From Nostoc commune NIES-4072 (GTDB lineage Bacteria; Cyanobacteriota; Cyanobacteriia; Cyanobacteriales; Nostocaceae), in NCBI RefSeq assembly GCF_003113895.1, contig NZ_BDUD01000001.1, positions 617,388-681,387 on the forward strand: a stretch of 64,000 bases of DNA, in the 5' to 3' direction. Below are positions 16,754 through 26,198 of the stretch, one piece after another; position 1 is the stretch's first letter, and every line of letters starts with the position of its first letter. The translations under genes and the position numbers were made by a program. The notes under the pieces are model-generated. The model had not been told where the DNA came from. It worked only from the letters and a program-made list of their open reading frames with translations, and searched no databases.

Positions 16754-18895
16754 TTAAGACAAAGGTAGGATAATATCTATCAGTTTGATGGCAATAAAGG
16801 GAGCAACAATGCCACCCAGACCATAGATGAAGATGTTGCGACGTAGCAGTTGATCTGCTGTTAAAGGTAAAAACTTTACCCCTTTAAGTGCCAGTGGAAT
16901 CAGTGCCGGAATAATCAAGGCGTTGTAAATCAGCGCCGAGACGATCGCAGATTGGGCACTCTTTAATCCCATAATATTAAGTGCGCCGATTCCAGCAGCT
17001 GCGAAGATAGTGGGGATGATGGCAAAATACTTGGCAATATCGTTAGCGATGGAGAATGTTGTCAAGGCTCCACGAGTAATTAGCAACTGTTTACCTATGG
17101 TTACTAAGTCAATTAGCTTCGTGGGATCGGAGTCTAAGTCCACCATGTTAGCAGCTTCTTTGGCAGCTTGCGTTCCAGAGTTCATCGCCACACCCACATT
17201 TGCTTGAGCCAAAGCAGGTGCATCATTAGTACCATCCCCAGTCATTGCCACCAGTTTACCCTGTGATTGTTCAGAGCGAATCACCTCAATTTTGTCTTCT
17301 GGAGTCGCTTCGGCAATGAAATCATCCACCCCAGCTTCCTCAGCAATTACCGAAGCGGTAATCCGATTGTCACCTGTAAGCATGATCGTGCGAACACCCA
17401 TGCGGCGGAGTTGGTCAAATCGTTCCCTTAAACCAGGTTTCACAATATCTTTGAGGTAGATGACACCATAAATTTTGTCATCTTGGCAGACAGCTAAGGG
17501 TGTACCGCCTAACCGGGAAACTCGCTCATAAGCTGCGTCTACATCATCAGGAATGTAACCGCCACGAGAACGGACAAATCCCTTAATAGCATCCACCGCA
17601 CCTTTGCGAATTTGTTTACCATCGGGTAAATTCGTGCCACTCATCCGGGTTTTCGCGGAAAATTCCACACCCTCGGCTTTGTCGAGATTGAAATCTACCG
17701 CAGCCTGAGATTTTTCTGCTAAAACTACAATCGATTTGCCTTCTGGCGTTTCATCAAACAAGCTAGCAGCTAGAGAAATTCGTGCCACATCTTCTATTGA
17801 GTGATTATCCAGAGGAATAAACTCATCAGCCATCCGATTACCCAAGGTAATCGTCCCTGTCTTATCTAGCACCAAGGTGTTGATGTCACCGCAAGCTTCT
17901 ACGGCTCGACCAGAGGTAGCAATGACGTTAAATTGGGCAACTCTATCCATTCCAGCAATCCCGATCGCACTAAGCAAACCACCGATAGTTGTAGGAATTA
18001 AAGCTACCAGTAGCGAGATGAGAATAGCAACGCTAGCACCCGCCCGCAAACTGTTTCCCGCCTCAACTCCAAACGCTGTGCTGATAAAGCTGGCGATGTA
18101 GCCGACAAATGGGGGCATAGTCGCCACCACAATCAAGAACACCTGTGTTAACACTGCCAACAATACCGTCAAAGCAATCTCGTTAGGAGTCTTGCTGCGT
18201 TCTGCCCCTTCTACCAGGGAGATCATGCGATCAATAAAGCCTTGGCCAGGATCGGCACTAATGCGAATTGTCAACTCATCAGATAGTAGGCGTGTACCGC
18301 CTGTCACCGAACTGGCAATATCTGTCCCTGGTTGCTTCAGTACCGGGGCAGATTCTCCAGTAATTGCAGACTCATCCACCGAGCCGATGCCTTTAATTAC
18401 ATCTCCATCGGCGGGAATCATGTTGTTTGCAACCACTTTTACCAAATCGCCCCGTCGCAGTTCCGTAGAATTGACTTGTTGTATCGAACCATCGGGGAGG
18501 ATTTTGTTAGCGATCGTATCCGATCGCGTCGATCGCAGTGAATCAGCCTGAGCTTTACCGCGTCCTTCAGCCACAGCTTCGGCAAAGTTGGCAAAAACGA
18601 GTGTAAAAAAGAGAATAAAGGTAATTAACCCATTTAAAAGGCGTTGTTGATTTATATCTGCCTGAATTGTGCCAAACAAATTTGGGTTAAGGCTAACAAG
18701 AAAAGTGACAATTGTCCCCACCCAAACAACAAACATAACTGGGTTTTTGACAGTAATTCGCGGATCGAGCTTGACAAATGACTCACGAATTGCTCTTTGG
18801 TAAAGCCCCCGCATATCTGTTTTGGGGGTGTGCTTGCGCGAGTCACGAGTTCCAGATCCAATACGAGGCGAAGGAGAATCAGTAGTAGTGGGCAT
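16754..18895 (-). CDS. kdpB: Potassium-transporting ATPase subunit B
   Basis: The P-type ATPase subunit that hydrolyses ATP to drive K+ import through KdpA. Visible motifs are TGES (179-182), DKTGT (344-348) and [13 protein letters not shown] in the hinge, plus the KdpB-specific [18 protein letters not shown] after the fourth membrane helix. At 713 residues it is slightly longer than the enterobacterial form because of a polar N-terminal extension of about 25 residues. It lies 6 bases before kdpF. The 416-base gap to kdpA is unusual for this operon and holds a minisatellite. K+ limitation is the usual inducer; no regulator gene is nearby. Confidence 0.97.
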   Translation of the reverse strand: MPTTTDSPSPRIGSGTRDSRKHTPKTDMRGLYQRAIRESFVKLDPRITVKNPVMFVVWVGTIVTFLVSLNPNLFGTIQADINQQRLLNGLITFILFFTLVFANFAEAVAEGRGKAQADSLRSTRSDTIANKILPDGSIQQVNSTELRRGDLVKVVANNMIPADGDVIKGIGSVDESAITGESAPVLKQPGTDIASSVTGGTRLLSDELTIRISADPGQGFIDRMISLVEGAERSKTPNEIALTVLLAVLTQVFLIVVATMPPFVGYIASFISTAFGVEAGNSLRAGASVAILISLLVALIPTTIGGLLSAIGIAGMDRVAQFNVIATSGRAVEACGDINTLVLDKTGTITLGNRMADEFIPLDNHSIEDVARISLAASLFDETPEGKSIVVLAEKSQAAVDFNLDKAEGVEFSAKTRMSGTNLPDGKQIRKGAVDAIKGFVRSRGGYIPDDVDAAYERVSRLGGTPLAVCQDDKIYGVIYLKDIVKPGLRERFDQLRRMGVRTIMLTGDNRITASVIAEEAGVDDFIAEATPEDKIEVIRSEQSQGKLVAMTGDGTNDAPALAQANVGVAMNSGTQAAKEAANMVDLDSDPTKLIDLVTIGKQLLITRGALTTFSIANDIAKYFAIIPTIFAAAGIGALNIMGLKSAQSAIVSALIYNALIIPALIPLALKGVKFLPLTADQLLRRNIFIYGLGGIVAPFIAIKLIDIILPLS

Positions 18896-18901
18896 ACATT
18901 A

Positions 18902-18940
18902 AATTTTGGGAATGGGGCATTGGGCATTGGGCATAGGAAG
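18902..18940. repeat. Short heptamer tract (ATTGGGC)
   Basis: Two to three imperfect copies of GGGCATT/ATTGGGC lie directly upstream of kdpB. The complementary heptamer (CCCAATG) forms a longer tract at 63579-63619. Confidence 0.5.
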
Positions 18941-18945
18941 ATGAA

Positions 18946-19230
18946 GTGGATGAATCCAGTTCAGAGGTGGATGAACGGAGTTCAAAGGTGGATGAACGGA
19001 GTTCAGAGGTGGATGAACGGAGTTCAAAGGTGGATGAACGGAGTTCAGAGGTGGATGAACGGAGTTCAGAGGTGGATGAACGGAGTTCCGAGGTGGATGA
19101 ATCCAGTTCCGAAGTGGATGAACGGAGTTCCGAGGTGGATGAATCCAGTTCCGAAGTGGATGAACGGAGTTCCGAGGTGGATGAATCCAGTTCCGAGGTG
19201 GATGAACGGAGTTCCGAGGTGGATGAACGA
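18946..19230. repeat. 21-bp minisatellite between kdpA and kdpB
   Basis: About thirteen tandem copies of a 21-base unit of the form GTGGATGAACGGAGTTCNNA, with variants CAGAG, CAAAG, CCGAG and CCGAA, and a GAACGG/GAATCC alternation in the later half. Because 21 is a multiple of three, two + strand frames and two minus-strand frames stay open, giving heptapeptide repeats. No ribosome site or homologous protein argues for translation. It is probably non-coding and length-variable. Confidence 0.9.
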
Positions 19231-19249
19231 GTCTTTAAGCCAATGCTTT

Positions 19250-19305
19250 AACTCCTAACTCCTAACTCCTAACTCCTAACTCCTAACTCCTAACTCCTAA
19301 CTCCC
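19250..19305. repeat. Heptamer tandem repeat (AACTCCT)
   Basis: Seven perfect copies of AACTCCT plus a partial eighth. It is a heptameric short tandem repeat of the kind common in Nostoc. It ends seven bases before the kdpA stop codon. Confidence 0.9.
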
Positions 19306-19311
19306 CACTCC

Positions 19312-21078
19312 CTAGCCAATACCTTTAGCAATAAAAAAGGCTTCACCAATGGGGCCTAATGCAAGTACTGGGAAAAATGTAAGTGCGCCCAAGATTAAAA
19401 TCACGCCTGCGGTAACGCCTGTAAATAGTCCGGTATCCGTTCGCAATGTACCAGTCGTGTAAGGAACAGCTTGCTTACGAGACATACTATCTGCTAAAAA
19501 CAGCAAACCCAGAATTGGAATATAGCGTCCAGCAATTAAACTGAAGCAGGTACTCAAATTCCACCACAGGGCAGTTGCAGTGGTTTTTGCACCTGTAGCA
19601 ATCGCCAAAGGAGACGGTTGTGAATCTCCCAAACCTTCAAACCCAGAACCGTTGTTAGCAGCAGCCGAGGCGTATTCATAAATAACTTGAGCAAAGCCGT
19701 GAAAGCCGGGATTACTAATTCCTGATAGTTGATCGGGAAATGCCAAAGCGATACCTGCGGGAATCATAATTGCGATCGGGTGAACCAGCAGAATCAGGAA
19801 ACTAGCAAGTACAACCTCGCGCTTCTCAATCTTGCGTCCCAAAAATTCTGGTGTGCGTCCTACCATCAACCCTGTAGCGAATACAGCCAGAATCAAGTAA
19901 GCAAATAAATAAGCAGTTCCAGTACCCTGTCCACCCCAGATAATTTGCAGGAACATATTGGAAAGGGTAATAAAACCGCCGTTGGGCATAAAGGAGTCGT
20001 GTAAACTATTGACTGCGCCGCACATAGTACCAGTTGTACTCGTTGCAAATAGCGCAGATTGCGCCCAACCAAACCGGACTTCTTTACCCTCTAAATTCAC
20101 TTGCTGACTACCCAGCAGTGCATTCACAGCCGGATTGCCGTTGTATTCACCAATGGCAGTGACGATGACAAATACTAAATAAATAACGCCTACCATGCCG
20201 TAAACTAACCAAGCTTGCTTAGTGTTGTTCGCAAACAACCCATAAGTGTAGATTAGGGAAGTAGGAATCGAAAGCATCGCCACGATTTGAATTAAGTTAG
20301 TAAATCCGTTGGGATTTTCAAAGGGGTGTGCCGAGTTGATGGCGAAAAAGCCGCCGCCGTTTTCCCCTAATTGCTTGATAATTTCAAAATGGGCAACAGG
20401 GCCACGAGCGATCGCCTGACTAATATTCGGATTTTCCAAAGTAGGGAATACAACTGCACCCCCCAGAGTTTCGGGAACGCCAGCAGCCATCAAGACAATG
20501 CCGCCCACAATACAAATAGGCAGCAAAATTCGGGTAATTGAGCGAATTAGGTCTACATAAAAGTTGCCTAACGATCTACCAGTCAATCCCCGGATAAAAG
20601 CAATTCCTACCGCCAAACCAGTCGCAGCAGAGGTGAACATGTGATAACCAAGTCCCCACATTTGGCTGCCATAGCTCATGTAGGTTTCACCAGAATAGTG
20701 CTGCTGGTTGGTATTAGTAATAAAAGAAATAGTAGTATGCAGTGCTGTATCCCAACTTGGGGCATTTATCCCCGTAGGATTCAGGGGCAGCCATCCCTGA
20801 TTCATGATAATAAAGAAAATCAGCAACCCCATTGCTACATTGCTATACAGGATTGCCCGCCCATACTGCCAGCCCGTCATATTTTCTTTGTTTTTAACAC
20901 CAACCAAGGCATAAATTACTCGCTCAACCGGATTCAAAATTGGGTCGATAAAAGTACTCTGCTCTAGGTATACACACGCCATATAGCGCCCAAAGAAAGG
21001 AGTTATTGCTACTACAATTAGTAGCGTCAACGCAATTTGAATCCATCCTTCTAACATTGGATAATCGAATTTCGACAT
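19312..21078 (-). CDS. kdpA: Potassium-transporting ATPase subunit A
   Basis: The K+-binding, channel-like subunit of the Kdp pump, 588 residues with about ten membrane helices. Selectivity-filter-like Gly motifs are visible, including [46 protein letters not shown] and the terminal repeat with NNGSGFEGL. First gene of kdpA-kdpB-kdpF-kdpC. The start ATG at 21078 gives the expected N-terminus. No kdpD or kdpE sensor gene follows within the window. Anabaena operons carry a short kdpD (from memory), so its absence here is notable. Confidence 0.97.
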   Translation of the reverse strand: MSKFDYPMLEGWIQIALTLLIVVAITPFFGRYMACVYLEQSTFIDPILNPVERVIYALVGVKNKENMTGWQYGRAILYSNVAMGLLIFFIIMNQGWLPLNPTGINAPSWDTALHTTISFITNTNQQHYSGETYMSYGSQMWGLGYHMFTSAATGLAVGIAFIRGLTGRSLGNFYVDLIRSITRILLPICIVGGIVLMAAGVPETLGGAVVFPTLENPNISQAIARGPVAHFEIIKQLGENGGGFFAINSAHPFENPNGFTNLIQIVAMLSIPTSLIYTYGLFANNTKQAWLVYGMVGVIYLVFVIVTAIGEYNGNPAVNALLGSQQVNLEGKEVRFGWAQSALFATSTTGTMCGAVNSLHDSFMPNGGFITLSNMFLQIIWGGQGTGTAYLFAYLILAVFATGLMVGRTPEFLGRKIEKREVVLASFLILLVHPIAIMIPAGIALAFPDQLSGISNPGFHGFAQVIYEYASAAANNGSGFEGLGDSQPSPLAIATGAKTTATALWWNLSTCFSLIAGRYIPILGLLFLADSMSRKQAVPYTTGTLRTDTGLFTGVTAGVILILGALTFFPVLALGPIGEAFFIAKGIG

Positions 21079-21252
21079 AAATAAATTTAAGATGAATATC
21101 AGATATATTTTGCTATGATTTCGAGAAAATACTGAATTAATTCGACATGGTTATTAGCTAACTCTCAACTATCGTTTTCTCAATCAATTGTCGAGCTTTT
21201 TATTAGACAAAACAAGGTATAAATTAATATTTAAACTAGCTTATGCAAGGAA

Positions 21253-21313
21253 TATATTTGTTGATATATACAGCTATTAAAAGCGTTTATTTCGATATAT
21301 ATCTACAAATATA
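21253..21313. promoter_or_regulatory. 18-bp inverted repeat upstream of kdpA
   Basis: TATATTTGTTGATATATA (21253-21270) and TATATATCTACAAATATA (21296-21313) are reverse complements at 17 of 18 positions, separated by 25 bases. They lie about 175-235 bases upstream of the kdpA start. They could be a paired operator or a leader hairpin. No binding protein can be named. Confidence 0.4.
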
Positions 21314-21330
21314 GAAAGATAGCTAAATCC

Positions 21331-21482
21331 TATAGGACTAGTATTTGATTTCTGAAAAGATACGTAGGGTGTGTTAGCGACAGCGTAACGCACCATCATC
21401 AAGGGTTTGGTGCGTTACGAACTGCGTTCTAACACACCCTACAATACCTAATTTCGTTCAAAAATCAAATATGATTCCTATA
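21331..21482. mobile_element. MITE-like nested foldback
   Basis: Outer ends (TATAGGA...TATTTGATTT and its mirror, reaching 21482) enclose a longer hairpin at 21364-21442. The inner arms start GTAGGGTGTGTTAG and end CTAACACACCCTAC, with inner GCGTAACGCACCA/TGGTGCGTTACG. The whole is 152 bases without coding capacity. The GTGCGTTA-type hairpin is a common dispersed repeat in filamentous cyanobacteria. Confidence 0.65.
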
Positions 21483-21583
21483 AACAAACAGCTATTTGCG
21501 CTCAAACAAAAGCATCCCCTTTTGGCGAATAGCCTATCTGATTTTTCACGTCATGAAAAAAGAGTGCAAGGTGACAACCTCAT

Positions 21584-22143
21584 TAGCTCTCACGGATGGG
21601 GTGATGTAAAGCTAGTTGGGTTCACAGGGGTGACTTCAGAAGCGTAGCGGTTAAAGTCTCTAACGTTGAAAGTTAAGATATGGGTTAACCTGTGAACTAA
21701 CATTGAGGCTACAAGCCTAGCATCGTGGACATTTACACCCGCTACCCCATACTGTAAAATTAATCGCTTCCATTCTGGATAAATCTCAGGTACATCTGGC
21801 AGTACTAGGACTTACGCACACTCTACGAATTCTCGGCGCTCTTGGCGTCTTGGCGGTTCGAGAAATTAAGCTTTTTAGCAATTTTTGCGTAAGTCCTAAG
21901 TACTAAGAATAAACCTTCTAAACGCTCCAGTTCCGTCCTCGCTTCAGCGATGGTTAAGCCTAAGCCGTTCCTTTGAGCAGGTCGTGTTGCACTTCGCCAA
22001 AACTCTATGAGGTTTTGCGAGGTAATAAAAAGCTCTTCTTCGGCTCCTCGTAAAGTTGAGATTGCGTTCAGTGTATCTGCATACATTGGGTGATGTGGCT
22101 GTACACTTAATAGCAATAAGTTGGTATCGACAAGATAAGTCAC
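21584..22143 (-). pseudogene. PIN-domain toxin (VapC-like), split by a miniature element
   Basis: PIN-domain ribonuclease toxin. The start is GTG at 22143, giving MTYLVDTNLLLLSV with the first catalytic Asp. The reading frame is normal for 80 codons, then enters the inserted element (21806-21898) and stops early. If the element and one 5-base duplicate are removed, the frame continues exactly to a TAA at 21584-21586. It then supplies the missing C-terminal half, with VNVHDARLVASM (catalytic Asp) and HILTFNVRDFNRY. The restored protein would be about 153 residues. The gene directly follows its presumed antitoxin gene with no gap. The intact second half argues that the insertion is recent. Confidence 0.85.
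21806..21898. mobile_element. 93-bp MITE inside the PIN gene
   Basis: Perfect 13-base terminal inverted repeats TAGGACTTACGCA (21806-21818) and TGCGTAAGTCCTA (21886-21898), flanked by the 5-base direct repeat AGTAC (21801-21805 and 21899-21903). It has no coding capacity, so it would have needed a transposase from elsewhere. The interior carries the GGCGTCTTGGCGGTTCG module also seen near 7690. Confidence 0.9.
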
Positions 22144-22458
22144 CTAAATATCTTCGTCCTCGTCATCATCGTATATTCCAGCCCGACTTAAAGCATATTC
22201 TGATAGTAAGGGCGTATCTCGTCTATGGCTCTCTGCCCATTCCTGAAAAGCTGTTATCCACTCAAGAGCCGTTGCAGTTTTGTAGAATGGTTGATCCTGT
22301 TTTGATTTTATCAATTGCTCAAGCAATGCATTAAAATGTGGCTTAACCATTTCAACAGGGAGCTTAGTTACATTTGCTAACACCTGCACAACGCCTTCTA
22401 ACTCTTCTCTGTCAGCCTCTGTTAGTAATGGTAGTATTTGATTGTTATTATTTTTCAT
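22144..22458 (-). CDS. Presumed antitoxin partner of the PIN toxin
   Basis: 104 residues, small and very acidic at the C-terminus (DDDEDEDI). No DNA-binding fold is obvious to me, but the gene abuts the PIN gene (TAG then GTG with no gap), the usual arrangement of a toxin-antitoxin pair. Central aromatic segment ALEWITAFQEWAESHRRDTP may contact the toxin. With the toxin broken it is now probably an orphan. The antitoxin role is inference from context. Confidence 0.55.
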   Translation of the reverse strand: MKNNNNQILPLLTEADREELEGVVQVLANVTKLPVEMVKPHFNALLEQLIKSKQDQPFYKTATALEWITAFQEWAESHRRDTPLLSEYALSRAGIYDDDEDEDI

Positions 22459-22523
22459 GCTAGTAGCTCTCCATAAATGATATTTAAATACTGAAATTAC
22501 TTTCTAGTTTAATAACATGCTAC

Positions 22524-22621
22524 TATAGCAATCCTAAATCATTCGTGAAAAGTTATATCCCCGACAACTTTTACGAAGTCAGGGAATTGGACACCGCGAA
22601 TTTTCACAAATTAGATAGGAT
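22524..22621. mobile_element. MITE-like foldback element
   Basis: Ends of the form ATCCTAAATCATTCGTGAAAA and TTTTCACAAATTAGATAGGAT are imperfect terminal inverted repeats. The interior has CCCCGAC...GTCAGGG, like the element at 11243-11333. It is non-coding and lies between the FIST gene and the antitoxin gene. Confidence 0.6.
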
Positions 22622-22645
22622 AAAGTCAGGAGTGTAATTCATCAC

Positions 22646-23881
22646 TCATAACTGATTTTGGCGACAAATTCCAAATGCGGAAGTGTAGGCATGTAAGAAA
22701 GTTCTGCCACCAACAGGGCCGATTTCTCCGCCACAGAAAAAGCCGCCTACAGGAATATCGGTGACGTAGCGCCGAAATAGTTCAGAATCGAAATTGGGTT
22801 TACCATAAAGTCCTTCACCTCGCCCCAGACAGGCAAACATTAAGGCAGCTACGGCAGAGGGTACAGATTCTCGTTGGGTTTGATAACTTTGGAGGAGTAA
22901 TTCTAGGTCTTCAGCAGAGGCTTGGGCATCGCGGAGGTGGAATTGCAGCCTTTGTCCTGGACGGACGCGATCGCCAATTGCGATCGCCCCAGCTGTGGGA
23001 TCGACCCCAAGAATACCACGAATTAAAAAGTCTCCCTGTTGCAAAGCCAGCTTAAATTCATCCATCGCCACACCAACAAACAGAGAGTGCTGTGCTAAAA
23101 TCCGTTCGTGTTCGCTGAGGCTAGCAATCAAATCTCGTAATACCACTAGCGGCACTTGCTCATCTAACTCTAAGATAATGTTGCGATCGGCTTTTGTAAC
23201 TTGCAATGGTTTGCCAATCGGTCGGCATCCTTGGGCTACAATCGTTTCCAAAACAATATTGCCAGTCAAAGCTATGCCGATAGTACCCTCACGATACAAA
23301 CTTTGGCATTCCCCGCCCTCAGTATCATGACAAAATAGGGCAACACGACCACCCATACCCCCACCACTAGCCTGTCCCCCCACTATCACCGATCCTGGAT
23401 AAGCAAAATCCAACCCCTGCAATAAATCGTTGATTCCAGAAGCGAAAGAACTAGACAGCAAGATAAACTGGGGTGTCGGTGATGCTGGTACACCGATCAA
23501 ATCAACCCAAGCATCTGGAGAACTGTCTAAATCAGGTAATTCTTCAGCAACAACATGAAAAACTTGAACCTTCACCCCTGGAAGGTGTGCTAAAGTCAAG
23601 CTAATAGCTGGTTCAGCTTCTAATTCTTGGATTTCTCCGTTAACTGTCGTCCCAATCACACCTCCACCACTACAGCCAATTAGCACAGGCACAGAAAGTT
23701 TCTCAGCTAACAAAGGTAACAGTCGGGAATACTCACTTGTAAAAGCAGACGAAATGAATACCAGTCCTAGATCCGCAGGTGCTGTTAACGATAAGACAGC
23801 TCGTTCCACTACATCTGTAACAGCTGCTTCCAAAGAATGACGGGTTGATAGGGCGTTTGCCCACTGCATTTGGTCTGCCAT
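22646..23881 (-). CDS. FIST-domain sensory protein
   Basis: 411 residues with an N-terminal FIST domain (about 25-230) and a C-terminal FIST_C domain (about 235-400). Typical features are LGLVFISSAFTSEYSRLLP, the glycine-rich IGCSGGGVIG, GGQASGGGMGG, and the late PVGGFFCGGEIGPVGGRTFLH. FIST proteins are thought to bind small ligands such as amino acids and often feed signalling proteins. This one has no fused kinase or cyclase and no signalling gene beside it. No membrane segment was seen, so it is cytosolic. Confidence 0.9.
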   Translation of the reverse strand: MADQMQWANALSTRHSLEAAVTDVVERAVLSLTAPADLGLVFISSAFTSEYSRLLPLLAEKLSVPVLIGCSGGGVIGTTVNGEIQELEAEPAISLTLAHLPGVKVQVFHVVAEELPDLDSSPDAWVDLIGVPASPTPQFILLSSSFASGINDLLQGLDFAYPGSVIVGGQASGGGMGGRVALFCHDTEGGECQSLYREGTIGIALTGNIVLETIVAQGCRPIGKPLQVTKADRNIILELDEQVPLVVLRDLIASLSEHERILAQHSLFVGVAMDEFKLALQQGDFLIRGILGVDPTAGAIAIGDRVRPGQRLQFHLRDAQASAEDLELLLQSYQTQRESVPSAVAALMFACLGRGEGLYGKPNFDSELFRRYVTDIPVGGFFCGGEIGPVGGRTFLHAYTSAFGICRQNQL

Positions 23882-24251
23882 GAGTTTTGAGCTTCTTTCT
23901 CTTTTTGGGCTAGTAGGTTTTGATTTTTGATTTTGGGAAGAATTGCATCCTACAAAAATTAGTGCCAGCCTTTTGTCTCCTCCATCCTAAGAAGCTGGGG
24001 TTGTCATTCTCTAATAGATGCATCTAAATATATTGTATGATTGTTCATCTATGGTACTAATTCCACAAAATCTTAAAAAATAAAGATGAATGCATTATAG
24101 ATGCGGCAGTTTACTGTATTGGTTATAAATCAATAGGTTAAAGTACTAAGTTATGAGCTGAATGGTTAGAATGGATATTACTCAAGCTAAAATCTGCCAT
24201 TTCTGAAGTTTTTCTATACTAGTATTAACAACACACAACGAGACTAAAGCA
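23882..24251. other. Intergenic region upstream of cp12
   Basis: About 370 AT-rich bases between the divergent FIST and cp12 genes, holding both promoters. I see no ORF or structured RNA. Confidence 0.4.
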
Positions 24252-24497
24252 ATGACCAACATCCAAGAAACAGCAAAGAGCGATATTCAAGAGAAAATCC
24301 AAGAAGAAGTAGAGCAAGCGCGTACTGTCTGTGACGTTAACGGTAGCAACTCACCAGAGTGTGCTGCTGCTTGGGATGCAGTAGAAGAATTGCAAGCCGA
24401 AGCTTCCCACAAGCGCCAAAACAAGCCAAAAAACTCTTTAGAACAGTATTGTGATGACAACCCAGATGCAATTGAATGCCGAGTTTACGACGACTAA
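24252..24497 (+). CDS. cp12: Calvin-cycle regulator CP12
   Basis: Small intrinsically disordered redox switch that joins GAPDH and phosphoribulokinase into an inactive complex in the dark. All hallmarks are present in 81 residues: N-terminal cysteines C27 and C37, the core AWDAVEELQAE (40-50) that contacts phosphoribulokinase, and the C-terminal cysteine pair C67/C76 in YCDDNPDAIECRVYDD, which enters the GAPDH active site. It is monocistronic. Confidence 0.97.
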   Translation: MTNIQETAKSDIQEKIQEEVEQARTVCDVNGSNSPECAAAWDAVEELQAEASHKRQNKPKNSLEQYCDDNPDAIECRVYDD

Positions 24498-25174
24498 AAA
24501 TTTAGACAAGTGAATTTTTTGTTCGTTTGGTAAATAAGCAATCAAAATTTACTATACTCAAATCTTGCACATCTCACCTCACTCTTGCCTAAAATCTTAC
24601 TCCCCTCTTTCATCATTTGCCCCAATCGGTAAATATTTGGTGAAATATTTGGAATTACAGATGTATAAGGGTTAAAATTTGAGGTTTTTTTATCTTAAAA
24701 GGAAACTTTTACACCCAAAAAATTGGGATTTTTTCCGAGAGTGTCGAGTATATAGTGGGTGGGTGGGTTTTAGAACTCTTCCTGACGCTACTTGCAAATA
24801 GGTGCAAAATCTGAGATGAGGGTCTTTAGTTGCTTGTTTTTCACCAAATAGAGAGATTGAGGAAAGTGAATTAAACAATTTACTATTTAATACCTTTTCC
24901 AAAAATCTTTGCAACAAATGAATTGACTGTAGGGGCGTACATCTGTATGCCCCTACAAACGTATTTATAGTATAAATTCCGTGAAATGGTATAAGTTGGG
25001 TAGCCACTTGCTTGCACAAAGAAGTTAGAGTGCAGTCTTGAGGCTAGACTTTGTGCTTTGATTAAACTGTTATGTAATTATAGATGGACTAATAGCTAGC
25101 TAATAGCTTACAGTTTGTCAGTTATGGATTTTGTTCTTGGTTAAAAATGTTTTATTTATCCTTTGAAAAAAACT
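24498..25174. other. Intergenic region with a short hairpin repeat
   Basis: About 680 bases. A dispersed-type hairpin GTAGGGGCGTACA/TGTATGCCCCTAC lies at 24929-24956. A minus-strand open frame at 24690-25019 runs through this repeat and is not credible as a gene. Nothing else was recognised. Confidence 0.5.
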
Positions 25175-25771
25175 ATGGACTATAACGTTTGGTTTCGCCC
25201 TTTCGTCTGGATGGATTACCGACTAGCAGTATTATTCCTGGTAGTTATTCCGCTAATTCTTCTAATTTGGGCATTTGTGCAAAAAGCGGAAGCCATACAA
25301 CGCTTATTGGCTATATACTGGCGAGTATCAAGCCTGGTAGCAATCACGATTTACTTAATGATTGCCCAGTATCCAGTTAGCTTTATCTCTGGGTTGATAG
25401 CTCAGATATTGATCCCGATTTCGCTGTGGTTCTGGGTGGATATTAACGATGAAATTGAGTATCAAACCACTGGCGCTTTAAAATTTATTTTTACTTCTTG
25501 GCGCTGGGCTACAACTGTTTATTGTATTTTGGGTACACTAGCCTTTATCCCTTTTTTAGGTTGTGCTTTTTCTAGTAGTGCGCTGAAGACTTCCTATTGT
25601 CGCGTTTGGTTTGAGGCTCCGTTGCTATTCAAAGAATATTTTCATGCTAATAGCAAGGCTGAGTTTTTAGGTTTTCTCGGCATAACTAGTTTAGTAATTT
25701 ATGTGCTTTATTTAAGCTACTTTGTTCTGATTAAGCTGGGCAAGCAGGGACGCTCGGCCACACCACAGTAA
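25175..25771 (+). CDS. DUF3177 family membrane protein
   Basis: 198 residues with about five membrane helices, for example LAVLFLVVIPLILLIWAFV and LVAITIYLMIAQYPVSFI, and a conserved DINDEIEYQTTGALKFIFTS loop. I match it to the cyanobacterial DUF3177 family from memory. Function unknown. The ATG at 25175 is preferred over a TTG four codons earlier. A small gene follows 36 bases on, perhaps in the same transcript. Confidence 0.65.
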   Translation: MDYNVWFRPFVWMDYRLAVLFLVVIPLILLIWAFVQKAEAIQRLLAIYWRVSSLVAITIYLMIAQYPVSFISGLIAQILIPISLWFWVDINDEIEYQTTGALKFIFTSWRWATTVYCILGTLAFIPFLGCAFSSSALKTSYCRVWFEAPLLFKEYFHANSKAEFLGFLGITSLVIYVLYLSYFVLIKLGKQGRSATPQ

Positions 25772-25807
25772 GCATCGTTGCACCACCATACTCCTACTCT
25801 TAAAAAA

Positions 25808-26104
25808 ATGGATTCCATTGGCAAGCGACTGGAACAATACACTGCTAAACGCCCCCAAGAAGTTCTACTTGTAACGGTGGAAATTGCTGATGAAGAAGAT
25901 ACAATTGCTATTTTCAAAGGCTTTTCCAGTTCTTTAATGCGTCCAACGGCATTTGATGCAGATGTACCAGTTCTACCAGATGGGGCAAACATCCTCAATA
26001 TTGATCGAGTCGCCAGTCCTTACAATCCTGAAGCACCGCGTTATATTCAACAAGGAATTTCTTGGGAAGCTATGGAAGCTCTATTATCAGAAGTGGGAGT
26101 TTAA
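25808..26104 (+). CDS. Conserved cyanobacterial small protein
   Basis: 98 residues starting MDSIGKRLEQYTAKRPQEVL. Mixed alpha/beta with the motif FKGFSSSLMRPTAFDADVP. It resembles a family found in cyanobacteria and plastid-bearing plants (possibly DUF7734, not certain). Soluble, no catalytic motif seen. The ATG at 25808 is preferred over a start 10 codons earlier because conserved-looking sequence begins there. Confidence 0.55.
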   Translation: MDSIGKRLEQYTAKRPQEVLLVTVEIADEEDTIAIFKGFSSSLMRPTAFDADVPVLPDGANILNIDRVASPYNPEAPRYIQQGISWEAMEALLSEVGV

Positions 26105-26198
26105 TTAATTCCTAATTCGTAATTCGTAACATAGAGCAGTATGGCGATCGCAGTTAAGACAGACTGGTTACACTGTTAGCTTTATTGGATGGGCTTAG

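Noticed and set aside
18946..19251. Open + strand frames encoding heptapeptide repeats (VDERSSE and RWMNGVQ)
   Set aside because: They exist only because the 21-base unit is a multiple of three; two overlapping frames are open, with no ribosome site and on the strand opposite to kdp.
24690..25019. Minus-strand frame of 109 codons
   Set aside because: It runs through a dispersed GTAGGGGCGTAC hairpin repeat and has no protein-like pattern or ribosome site.
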